DNA of 64,000 nt from Blastomussa wellsi (Eukaryota > Cnidaria > Anthozoa > Scleractinia > Plerogyridae). Within the stretch, counting starts at the first letter, position 1. Each line of letters starts with the position of its first letter. The DNA is taken from the NCBI GenBank assembly GCA_947652115.1, contig OX393570.1:9261846-9325845 (forward strand), read 5' to 3'. The notes under the pieces were generated by a model that saw nothing but the letters and a program-made list of their open reading frames with translations, was not told where the DNA came from and searched no databases. This document shows, piece after piece, positions 34,192-46,000 of this stretch. Made by a program: the position numbers and the translations under genes.

Positions 34192-34329
34192 CAGGGGCGG
34201 ATATAGGGGGAGGGTGCAGGGGGTGCGCACCCTTCCCTAATATAGCTAGTATTCTGCTTACGTCACCCATCGATTACGCATACCATAGTGGTGCACCCCC
34301 TCCCAAGAAAAATCCAGGATCCACCCCTG
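34192..34329. mobile_element. hAT-like MITE, CAGGGGCGGAT family (copy 1)
   Basis: The termini CAGGGGCGGATATAG / GGATCCACCCCTG are inverted, with an internal GGGTGCGCACCC palindrome. The flanks CTTCA / GTTCA may be a 5-bp duplication with one change. Same family as 52435-52560. Confidence 0.8.
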
Positions 34330-34493
34330 GTTCATCTAATCTCACTTGGCTTGGCAAGAACAACCGTCTGTTTTTCCTATCATGAAGCCATCAGAACGAT
34401 TCACTTAAGAATAAAAGTGAGAGATACTAATATAGGAGACCAGAGTCCTGTGCTTCTTCAGTACAGGCTAATGCTGTTAGTCACTTGATTAGT

Positions 34494-35113
34494 GCTGATT
34501 AGATTGTCAGCATCATCATTCTCAATACACAGTTTGTGGTATCTGTCATTTTGATTAGATTTTCAGCATCATCATTCTCAATACACAGTTTGTGGTATCT
34601 GTCATTTTGATTAAATTGTCAGCATCATCATTCTCAATACACAGTTTGTGGTATCTGTCATTTTGATTAGATTGTCATCACTATCATTCTCAATACACAG
34701 TTTGTGGTATCTGTCATTTTGATTAGATTTTCAGCATCATCATTCTCAATACACAGTTTGTGGTATCTGTCATTTTGATTAAATTGTCAGCATCATCATT
34801 CTCAATACACAGTTTGTGGTATCTGTCATTTTGATTAGATTGTCATCATCATCATTCTCAATACACAGTTTGTGGTATCTGTCATTTTGATTAGATTGTC
34901 ATCATCATCATTCTCAATACACAGTTTGTGGTATCTGTCATTTTGATTAGATTGTCAGCATCATCATTCTCAATACACAGTTTGTGGTATCTGTCATTTT
35001 GATTAGATTGTCAGCATCATCATTCTCAATACACAGTGTGTGGTATCTGTCAGTTTGATTAGTTTGTCAGCATCGTCATTCTCAATACACAGTTTGTGGT
35101 ATCTGTCATTTTC
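34494..35113. repeat. 56-bp minisatellite, 11 units
   Basis: The word CTCAATACACAG starts at 34521, 34577, 34633, 34689, 34745, 34801, 34857, 34913, 34969, 35025 and 35081, an exact 56-bp period. Units differ by a few substitutions (for example CAGCATCATC versus CATCACTATC). Each unit carries TTTTGATTAGATT or a close variant. It lies 1.9-2.5 kb upstream of gene B and about 3 kb upstream of gene A. Confidence 0.97.
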
Positions 35114-35171
35114 CACAGCGGAAACTTAAATTAACATTTATGTTTGCGTTTGCAACTGTCGGACCGTTATC

Positions 35172-35305
35172 CCCACCATTTATACACCTGGGTGGAAAGA
35201 GGCCCTACGAGAGTAAAGTTTCTCTTGCCCAAGAACACAACACAGTGCCCCAGCCGGGGCTCTATCCCAGTGCACTGTCCATTAGGCTACCACGCTTCCC
35301 ACAAT
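35172..35305 (-). mobile_element. tRNA-derived SINE, family 1 (truncated copy)
   Basis: The complement contains the family's GTTCTTGGGCAAGA-type body, the CACTGTG..TTGTGTT region and a degraded tRNA-like head. Truncated and diverged; borders approximate. Confidence 0.6.
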
Positions 35306-36410
35306 TGTCAGGAACTTGCTTGTGCGAGTTAGAACCTGTAACCAACTGACTATGAAGCCACACCAACCAAGGTCAATTATGAGTTCATATTTTTCTTTGA
35401 AAGGGGTAAAATGGTGTGAATTATATACAAAATGATTCATATGATAATCGTAGATATAGAACTAAGTGAGAATTGATCCTCGCATATGTAACTGATACAG
35501 AAGCCTGAGAAAATCAGGCCTTCAACGAGATCTGAACGTGCAACTTCGTCGACAAATCCTTTTTCAGATCACTCCTTTCACGGGAATATTACTGAACTCA
35601 CAATTGACCTTGATCCAAATGTGTGGCTCCAAGGCCAAAGCTGAGTTCACAGTTGGTAAAGCATCGCACCGGTATCGTGGAGTAATCCTTAACTTTTTCA
35701 GGCCGGCCTCTTTTATTTGCAATTGCTCAAATCGGATTACTTCTGGCTCACGGTACAACTAGATTCACAATTTGATCTCATAGTATGAATCATTTCATAA
35801 CTGACACCAAAAATGAAATATTATCACCACTTTCTGAAGTGATTTATATACTTTCCAATCTTTACCACAATCTGTGAATTTAGGTTTGGTCCTTAATTCT
35901 CTAAGCGCTTTGACTGCATGGCTGTCTGTTCAACCTGCAATTTCCACTTTTCCCCAATCCCCTGTTGCTTTTGCCGTTGATTTGCATAATGATAAATTTC
36001 CGCTAATGTGTAGAGGACTTTTCCTTGTCTTGTAACTGTTCTTGTATACAGTACAAGGTAAACTCATCAACTTTGCCCAGAAGTCAGTTTATATTTTTAG
36101 TTTTTAAACCATTAACGTGCTTAATATGCAAAAGGCTGTTATTAAAAGCATTCGAACCTCAGTGTGCTTGCATGCGGACTGTATTACGAATTCGAATAGT
36201 ACGTTTTGTCCGCCCAGAGAAACCAATACCATGATACGACCTGATACCCAAACCTCCGCCATGTGGACACGTCCAAAATGTGGGAACTCACTATGCCTCT
36301 TTAGCGTCCGTCTGTTCAGTTCAGTTGACTACTGTTCCGTTCTGGCCCATCACATGTTTGGGCTATTTGCGCTCATTTCGAATGATTCATTCCAGTACTC
36401 TTCGTTGTGG

Positions 36411-36671
36411 GTGGGAGGCGCAGTGGCCTAAAGGTTAGTTCGCTGGACTCCGGATCAGACGGTCCGGTCAGAGCCTCTAGTCGGGGCACTGCGTTGTGTT
36501 CTTGGGCAAGACACTTTACTCTCACAGTGCCTCTCTTCAACCAGGTGTATAAATGGGTACTGGCGAATTTACTGCTGGGGCTTAATCCTGCGATGGACTA
36601 GCATCCCATCCAGGGGGAATAAGTTCCGGCCTGATGGACCACAAGGCCCGAATGCAGACTTTACCTTACCT
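36411..36671 (+). mobile_element. tRNA-derived SINE, family 1, with target duplication
   Basis: The tRNA-like head GGCGCAGTGGCCTAAAGGTT is followed by the family body (GTTCTTGGGCAAGACACTTT) and a (CTTAC)n tail. Flanked by TACTCTTCGTTGTGG (36396-36410) and TACTCTTCTTTGTGG (36672-36686), a 15-bp duplication with one change. It lies about 360 bp upstream of the gene B start codon. Confidence 0.88.
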
Positions 36672-37029
36672 TACTCTTCTTTGTGGAGTAACATACTGGG
36701 ACCATACATTTGGAGCCGATCCGGTTTTCATGGCTATTGTTACTAACTGACACCTTTAATTTCCCAAAGTACATGGCCATGACAGCCTTTTAATCTTTTT
36801 AGCAATTTTGCAACGATAATAGATACCGGAAACTATTGCCGACACCACGCTGGGAATCTCAAAACTGATGTAGATTAATCAACTGCTATGGTGCTGCATT
36901 CTCATTGGATGTGATCAGTAAGCCATCCGTCGTTGCTAAGCATTGTTTTTCATGCTTTCAAAACTGATTTCACGAAAGAGTATTCGCATTCTTTCCAGGC
37001 TGTATTGAGCTATCATATCAGCAAGGGAA

Positions 37030-37090
37030 ATGTATGCGATATTTTGTGGGCTGGTATTGTTGTTATCTTCTTGTGGATTGCAGTTTGTAG
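37030..37090 (+). CDS. Gene B exon 1: signal peptide
   Basis: ATG at 37030, then MYAIFCGLVLLLSSCGLQFV and a split codon; donor GTTAGT at 37091. A hydrophobic core and the CGLQFV end parallel exon A1. Signal cleavage probably falls before or near LQFVDC. Confidence 0.88.
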
Positions 37091-40000
37091 GTTAGTACTC
37101 TAATATTCTATAGACAGGCACGAAACAAGGATAACCACCCGGCTCTTGAAATTTACAAGTCATATACAGCCTTCAAGCTTTTAAAGGCTACAGCTAGCCG
37201 TGTCATTTACTTTTAAGAGGACCTGCCTCGAATAATTTATTGCATTAGCGTGATCGTTGGAAATGCTAAGTTGGCTGTATGGACAGATCTATGAACTGTC
37301 TCTGAAAGCATTCTCACATTTCTACTGGCTGAGGTCCGGTTCTTGCCATCTTATACCACAGTATGCCAGTTTCGTACTTTGTTCCACCTAGTCCGAATCA
37401 ATGTAAAGGAGCTCAGTGACCATAAGTGCAGTCACCTTTGATTATGTATAAAATTTCCTCGAATCAAAGGAAGCCTTGAATAAAAATTTAGCACGGTGGG
37501 AAAAGGTAACAATACACTGAGAAGAAACACTGAAGGATGGCTTCGAATAAGAATGATTAAGAAGGATTGTAATTAACAAACTTGAACAATTTAGCTGAAC
37601 TTTTTATGATGTTCCATGTTCATTCGTGACCGAGCTCCCATGTTTAACTCCCCCAGGAGTCACCTTCTTTATCAAGCTTTTAGTTTCCTCTCTAAAGATC
37701 TCTTAACATTTATAGCCGGTGAAACTGAGCGTTTGTTTTGTTTCCGTATTTAAAACAAGAACACAGTGTTCAGATAATTCGGCTTTTCAGAACTGCCTTG
37801 AGACTAAATATTGAAATGGCGTCTTTGTTGTTGGGGCGAGGGCAGGTAGACGATTTAATTAGTGTTTGGAGTTTCCATGTGTTCTGTGAAAACCAGAAAG
37901 GTCAGAGGATCGCATGCATTATTTACTCAAAATCTCGTGAAAGGAAACAGCTTATCCTTCTTATCCTTCACCAAATTGACAGGGCTGTCGCTATTTTCTT
38001 TTTAAAATCTTTTTTCACGATAGCTTGCCATAAGCTTGACTTCAAATTGAATTTTTTTGTTCTTGAAAATTGTGTTAATCTTAAAATTGCGGACCGAATG
38101 CACACGCAGCCTATTTCCGTGACGACCGAAACTGCAGTAAAAAAACTGGCAGACACTTTTTGCAGTGTGAATGTTATGAATGCCTGCGTTTCCTGTTCCA
38201 GCGTCTGTTCTTTGGCTGTATTTTGACTGGAGCAAATTATCGTGTAACATTAGCTGGATTTTCTTCCTGTAGCAGACCTGAAAAAAATAGAGGAGAAATG
38301 AGACATGTCTGCATTATACCTGTTATCGCTATATTTAGTACTTCAAATTTATGAGAGCTATTGAACATTTAAAAGGAATTATTTTACGGTGTGCTTTATT
38401 TTTCGACCTAAAGAATACCTATACAAAACTCTTTCTATAGTCTGTATAAGGAGCATGAACTGAGTTTGGAAAAAGGCAAGAGAGATTTCTAACCCGCATA
38501 GCAATGTGCATTGCGTGCAGACAGGGACTGTAAGTCGATCAGAGTAATACTCCACAAACCTTCGCTTGTTCAAATTTAACAAGTCCAAAGGTCCATACAC
38601 ACACTTTCGTCTTAGAAGATTTCCTTATTAAGCCACCTTAAATAAATCTTTTGAAATTACTAGAAATATCCAGTCACAAGGACAAGGTAGACTTGCTAAT
38701 TTAAAAATATAGAAGGATTTTACATTTCTTGTTTCCTGGCGCTGTAGATAGTGTCTGTGACTGCAGTTTATACCTGTTGTTCAGCTTTTAAACAGATAGT
38801 ATCTCATCATTGTCTAATTAATTTCAGTGACTAAGGTTTCAATTTAAGATGAATGACTTGATGTTTTTCAACAACACACGCTTGATTACCATTGCAGAAA
38901 TTAACACTTGAATACAGAAAGAAATTATAGAGAAATGTGGTCAATGTGGTTCACTCAGTATAACTAAAACGCTAATCAAGCTGAGTGAAATTAAATTGAA
39001 TTCATACGAGGAACTAGGTTGGCAGTAAAGCTTCAAAGGAGGAAAATAAGTAGTCAAAAGAAGAAAAACAAATAAGCACAACAAATAAATAAATATACAT
39101 AGGATATTTCCTGAGTTGTTGGCTACAAAATAGAACGTATCATTCTAAAAAATATGGGCTGGAATTTATGTTTCCATGCTTAATATTTTATATCGCGTAT
39201 GTTCGGCACTTGAAGCATGATGTTATCCTGAACAAGAATTACAATTAGGTCACGCAAAGTGACTCAGACCACGTCAAATCAAGTATTGGTCTCTATCTAT
39301 TAATATTACTATCTGCCTGTGAAATTCCAAGATTGGACATTTGTGACATTTTATGGTCAGTTGGGAGCTAAATCTGCCCCCAAATACTCAAAACTTCTTT
39401 CGCAACAGCGTTGTGCTTTATGATATTTTTACTCTTCTATGCACAAATTGGCCAGACGTCATTTCCAACACTGACCTCTGGGACAAGACTGGTCAGAGCC
39501 CTATTGAAGTGGAGATCAGTAAAAGGAAATGGGGGTGGATCGGCCACACACTCAGGAAGTCCCCCTCAAACGTCACCAAGCAAGCCCTTAACTGGAATCC
39601 ACAAGGAAAGCGAAAAGTAGGAAGACCGAAACAGACTTGGCGCAGGAGCACTGACGCAGAGGTGAAGGCCATCGGAATGACATGGGCGCAGCTGAGGAGG
39701 ACCTCACAGAATCGAGTGCGTTGGAGGAGTGTTGTTGCGGCCCTATGTTCCTCAGGGAATCAAGAGGCTTAAGCAAGCATGCACAAAATGCAAAATTTGG
39801 AGTCTTTAGGATTTTCGTTTTTTCCATTTATTTCGCTTTTCCTTTTTCTGCTTTTCGTATCGTTTTGCTGCAGTTGGTGCCTTCCACTGGGGTTGCCTTG
39901 AGTCCCAAAATTCACGAGAAAGAGTCATCCAAACAGGAAATTCGTGCCATGGATAGCGAAAGGTAGTTGAGACAATTTTGCCTCCGACTTTTCACTCAAA

Positions 40001-43000
40001 TTTCTAAGCATTTCCGTGTGTAGTTCGTGCTCAACTAACTCTGTCACTCTGATCTGAGTATGAATCATTGGAAAGATCATTTCCTCCTGCAGAGACTGAG
40101 TATAAGTGATGCCTTTTTTGGTAAAACATGATGACGTCAGAAGCGGTTCGTCATGGCCGGTTTTGGCCGGCACGGGTGCCAATGGGTTTAACTACGCAGG
40201 AAAAATTTCCGAGTTTGTTAGATTGAACCCCCTTATCAAATAACGTACTATTTATTGCCCGCATTGATATCAATACAATTAAATTTGAAATGTTCTTTAC
40301 ATGGTAATTTCTGCAAACAATAATAAATAGAATGAGGTTTGTTTTAATTCCAACTGTGAGAACTCTATAGAAATGTGCGCGGCTCCTCGATGACGAGTAA
40401 TCATTATCACTATGCGTGAAACTCATTTCAAAGTATTCTGTAACTTAACTTTTCTTAGTTACAAACCTAACATACCACCCTAGACGTCATTTATTGACTG
40501 AAATCGCCTAGCTTTAACATACTTGTAACTGTTGCGTGCAAATGGAATATCCTAAAGATACACGTGCTTGAAGATACAAAGACTGACCTGTGACGTAATT
40601 TTTGTTGGGGGTTGGGTTGATAGTAAAACTTGGCACCGATTTCAGGTAATCGGGATTTATCAAAATCTGAGGAGTTGTTTTGTCTAAGAAGGACTCACTT
40701 ACCGTAGATATCAATGAATGGACTCTTAGGTAACCTGCATAACCTGCATTTCAAGATTGATTGCCTTTCTGAGATTCCTTGCCGGGTTCTGCAATATTTG
40801 TGGAATGCCTTTGAAGAGAAGCGGGGAGGGGAGAGGTTAGAAGGTTGTTGCTTTCTCCTGGGGGTATAGTCCATGCGAAGCCTTCCCCTGCATATTCCTT
40901 CCTTAATCCCTTCCCATTTAGTAAGAGCTTACCTATATAAAGCCCTCTTAAATCCCACTCAAGTAATATGCTATCAAGCATTATTGACGCAAATTATCCG
41001 TAAGCTGCCACAGGTGCGCCGTCTAGAACCTTCTCACAATGTTGCGTTAGCTTTCAACATTGCGATTGGCCAAGCAGTGCATGTATGCCAAGTGAACAGT
41101 CTTTTCATAGATTTTTGTCCAATAAATAGAAATGCTGTACTGTAAATCGTGCATGACCGCATTTTAAAGTGATTTGCTTTAAAGCAACCAATCTGTGGTT
41201 CAAGTGGGATTCTAATGTAACAGGAAATAAAAATACGTCGCAACGCCATGAGAAGGTTCTAAATGGAAGGCAGTGTGGTCGAGTAGTCAAGGAGGTCTCG
41301 GGGTGAAGTCTCGCTCTGATAACTAACTGGAGTTATTTCTTGGCAGACGCTATTTCATCTCCTCGGCCACACTTTGTAAATAGCCAACTGGTCTGCCTCC
41401 TGCCAGTTTGGGTTTTTAAGGTTATTATGTTTAACGGAAATATTTGTTTTTCGTTTGAGTGGCCTGCCTGAGAACTACAATGAGTGACAAAAGTAGTTGA
41501 CACATTGATTTGATATTGCAGTTGTTAGGGCATATTCCTGGTTCACTACACTCCACCAAAATACCCCCTCCCCCATCCAGTGTTGTATGACTCCAGCGAA
41601 GAACGCCAAGAAACAAACTGCAAAACTGATAGGGGACAGGGGGTGGGGGGGGGGGGGAAATGAGGATACAAGGGGTAAAATGAGACTGTAATACAATAAA
41701 GTGAAATCTGAATGTGTCAGCACTTCTGTCACTCATTGTAACTTGTTATAGCTAAGTGTATCCATTGACCACTATAAACAACATAATATATTTACAAAAT
41801 TATGCAAAGTCGTTTACCTAATATGTTTTTTTCTTGGTAGACTGTAAGCCACGTTTTACCAGAACACCAAGTAGCGGCAATAAAGTGTATGTGGATGAAG
41901 GACAATATTCCTTTGCACTGTCGTGGGACTATTACTCAGACGGGCAAACAGTTAGTTGGGTGGATTTTATGTATAAGAAAAGCGGAGGTGATGAAGAACT
42001 CATTGCCAGGAAATATCCCACCAAACAGCTTGTAGTGTCACCAACAAGTGGTTACAATGGTAGAGTCACTTTCACAGGAAGAGCGACCTTCACACTATGG
42101 TACATTACAAAAAGTGATCGAAGGACATTTGAATGTAAGGTTTATTTCGCATCCGTGGTCAGCCCATGGATAAAAAGCCTTGTTGAAGTTATCGTGGTTG
42201 GTAAGTCTATATATCTGTAATGCCTCGTTAATAATATCTCAGCTACCGACACGCACATCTGGTTCGATGAAATATTACACATTCAGCAGTCCTTCAAAGT
42301 CATTTGTCAGAAAATGAGCGCTAATTGACAATGATAAGCATCATGTCTTCTCTAAAGAGACCAAACACTGGAAAGATCTGGCCGGAAAAATGGCCAAACA
42401 GTGGTTACTATGCATACTGCCCTTTTTATGTTTCAGTGCCATCATAATTTATTACCTAAGGTCTTGACAATTAATTTACGTGTATATAATCTAAACACAA
42501 CTACAATACTAGGCTAGCATCTAGATAAACGTAATAAATTATATCGACCAGTTAGGAACTAATTATGGCAAGTTTAATTTGCATTTCTCTGGAACAACTT
42601 GGGTGAAGAGATGGATGAAAAAGTTTATCGCATGACTCAGCAATTCTTAAGTTCTGATGCCTAATGTTAGCTTAGTATTTTTAGGTTCCTGTCGCTCCTG
42701 AGTAACCAATGTACAAATAACTGGTACTGTTACTACTTTCTTTTCTTTTCTTATTCTTCCTTCAACCCATTTAAAGCATAATAATTTATTTTTAAGTACT
42801 CAGCTCGTTTAGTTTTTACTGATTCTGAGTATTTTTTTTTGGCTCATTTAAGTTAATTCTTTTTTATCTGCATTATATTATTTTTAAACCTAGCAAAATA
42901 AAATAGTTGTTGTAGTCAAAATTTTACATGATTTCAGCCAAGCATCTTGACGCATCACTTGTTACAAATTGAGCTTCTAGACCAACTATTGCCGTTCCAG

Positions 43001-46000
43001 GCGTTCGCTTAGGCCCTTATAGATTATGCTAGCATAAGTTTTCGCATATTTTGAGCACACTGGCATAATTTCTGCCAAGTAGCAATGCTAGCATAATTCG
43101 CATATTTTGATAATTATCGGATCATTTTTGATGCTACAATTCGATCATTGTTCATCTCTAGTCCCAAGCACTTGGTGACGTTATTCGATGTTTTAAGTTT
43201 TAGTTAAAGTAGTAGCATTTGTAGTTCACTGTGAATCACTGAGCGGCGTCTGAAACGGTCTGAGCTCGGGTCTGGAGTGCACCGGAACCGGAAGTCAAAT
43301 TGTAGGCGCATGTTAACATGAACCACATGTTTATTTGAATTTTATTGTGGATTTGTTGCGTTTCTTTCTTGTAGACCAACGGCTTCTAATAAAAAATGTA
43401 TTTTTTGGACTGATTTGCAATTTTTTCAAAGAGCATAATTTTAAAAAAGGGGCATAATTTGGAAAAAAGAGTATAATTTTAGCATAATTTGGCCAAAAAA
43501 AAGCAATTCTACTAGCATAATATGCTACTTTTACTAGCATAATCTATAAAGGCCTACGTTCGGTTAGTGCGGAACGGCGCAAAGGAAAAAGGCGAGCGAA
43601 AAAAATAGTACTCGTACAAATCGAAGATTCAGTAAAAATCAGTAAAAATTCAGTAAAAATCAGTCATATGTGATCTCGTCATGGCCAAGAGCTATTTTTG
43701 TTTTAAAGGGTCGCTCCAAAATACCGCTTAACCACCCGAATTTGTGAGCAAAATTTACCATAATTTTGAACGTTACCTTAAAAGCGAGAAACACTAAAAT
43801 TAATCTACACGTGTAATGCGCAATGAAAAAGTCTGGCAACAAAACCTAGCTTTTAAAACGACATGTGTGATAATGTGTACTCACCTTCGTTAACAGTGAA
43901 ACCAAATATCATCCGCAAAACAACAGCGCCGGTCACCATCACTGAGGGAAATACAAGAACGTTATTGTGTGTCGCCAGTGGCATCCCCAAACCATTGATC
44001 ACATGGTATAGAGACAATACCCAGGTACAGATGGACGCAGGCAATTCAAACTACACGATAACATCAGCTAACAAGAACCATACAGGGACGTACAGATGTG
44101 AGGCTTTGGTTACGGCCCCTGGACTGGGTCCTTACAAGACAAATTACACAGTTACCGTAACTGTGAGATGTAAGTAGAATTTCTTCACCACTCATTTAGC
44201 ATCAATCATTATTAGTTGTCGATCCTGCCTACGTCTAATTTGATTTTATTCCTGCGTAGGGGGGGGGGGGGGGGGGGGGGGCTACTCCCATATATAGGCT
44301 ATATACGTATGTGCCGCATTGTTCCTGGTGTGATCCTTAGATAAGGTATCGAAATTGTATCGTCTAAAATTGCATTACGTAAACGGCAAGTGAAACGAAA
44401 AAGAAGCGGCCTATCATTTAAACTGAACAATCCGTTAAGAGTATTAACGTTACAGGAACGAAATAAGGTTGACCTGTTCACACATTTCTTAGCTGTCATA
44501 TTTCTAGTTGGGTCCTTGAATAAGGTGCCATTTTCCGTCTCGAAATCACAAATTTCCAAAATTCGCACTTTTAACCCTGGCTGATACCTTAAATATGAAC
44601 ACGGTTTACGAACCTTCGCGGCTCCGAAATGTAAGGTAGTACCCTTCCCCTGGTGTTTTAATATGATATGAGCTCGAGATCATCTATCGCGTGATAGTTG
44701 ATGAGGTCGAAGCCTGATATGCCCGAATCAACTATCGCACGATTGATCTATCAATTTAATTGTTTTAGAAATCCACCTCACAACGAGATTTTCCAAATCT
44801 TCGTCAGAGACAACAAAAATACTTCACGAACGCTACTCACGGCAACAGAATACACAATGCCGGAGTACCGTAGCCAGCAAAACCAGAGGAGATCAGCATT
44901 CGTGGTAGAACGCTCGTAGACTAACCAACGGTACTGTTCTGAATAACAACACGTTGCTTCTTATGAACCCTCACTGGCCCAGTGTGGGTGGGAGGGTAGG
45001 GGGTACTCGGATAAAAAAGGTTACATGCATGTGCTATGCCCTTTTAGGGAGTTTGTGTTGACTCTTTTTGAGTGTTTTAGATATTGATAAGCACTTTTCT
45101 TTGGGTTGAGGAAAAGCGTATTCTAGTATTCTCACGTTTGTTCTCAGTTTGATTTACATCTCTGTGACATGAACAACTTGCAAATGACAAGGAGACTGTC
45201 TTGAATACCTTTGATGTGTTCCGTAATTAAGCAGAAAATAAAGGACCGATCATATGTGTTTGGTAATAGGCCACTTTGTTGTCCTAACATACGTGTTTTT
45301 TGTTTCTTCCTTTTTTTCCAGACAAGCCCCAGCACAAAGAAAACAGTTTGATACGCAATGAAACCGTATACTTAGGACGCGATGGAATATTTTACTGCAG
45401 GACAGAAGCATTCCCCGAAGCTATACAGTATAGCTGGTTCAAGGGGGGCGTCCAGATTTCCAATTCTCAGGATTATACCATTGACAATTTTGGAAATGGG
45501 GAAAGCAGACTGATCGTAAAGCAAGTTAAAAAGAGCAGCGCTGGTCGATACTCTTGTTACGGACGAAATGATGTTGGAAATGGACACAAGAAATCTGTTT
45601 TCCTAACTGTGCATTGTAAGTTATATGTGCGTTTTGATTATTTATGGTGTACATTGCAGGTTTTCTCTATGCCTTACTATCTTTGTAAGCAGTGGCTATG
45701 TATTTCCACTGTCATTTAGACACTGAAATGCTTGTGATTAGGATCGAGTTAGCCCTTGGTTTCTTGCTGCAGGACATTTCTGTTTCTCTAACCAGCGCAC
45801 TTCGGCTGATTGTCAAGCGATGATAGATGCTGTTCCCAGAAGGTCTCAGTGACTTGAAGGTCGACTAAGCGACCGGTAAATAGTGCATGTACCCACTATA
45901 TTGGGGATGTACCCACTATATTGGGGAGGCGCAGTGGCCTAATGGTTAGTGCGCTGGACTCTGGATCGGACGGTCCGGGTTCGAGTCCTGGCCGGGCCAC

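Larger units (their letters stand above)
31740..37029. promoter_or_regulatory. Divergent intergenic region with both promoters (inferred)
   Basis: Separates the two signal-peptide exons (5290 bp). No TATA box stands out next to either start. It contains the trinucleotide repeat at 32794, a short unassigned open frame (33037-33321), a MITE (34192-34329), the 56-bp minisatellite (34494-35113) and two SINE copies. The promoters must lie here or in unseen upstream 5' UTR exons; precise sites cannot be given. Confidence 0.55.
37091..41840. other. Intron 1 of gene B
   Basis: 4.75 kb. Contains a LINE fragment (39458-39772), an inverted-repeat MITE (41025-41261) and a SINE (41266-41431). 37100-39400 holds only non-descript open frames, the longest of 162 codons at 37738-38226 with no domain I recognise. 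Confidence 0.6.

Noticed and set aside
34494..35113. CRISPR-like array
   Set aside because: The 56-bp units are head-to-tail with no unique spacers, in a eukaryotic genome; it is a minisatellite.
37738..38226. 162-codon open frame in intron 1 of gene B
   Set aside because: No domain, and no splice signals that fit gene B phase 1; probably chance in low-stop sequence.
44261..44281. Poly-G run as a regulatory G-quadruplex
   Set aside because: A single homopolymer run whose length is unreliable; no support beyond composition.
45925..45998. Possible functional tRNA gene
   Set aside because: A- and B-box-like words are part of a SINE with a body, tail and target duplication, repeated elsewhere.
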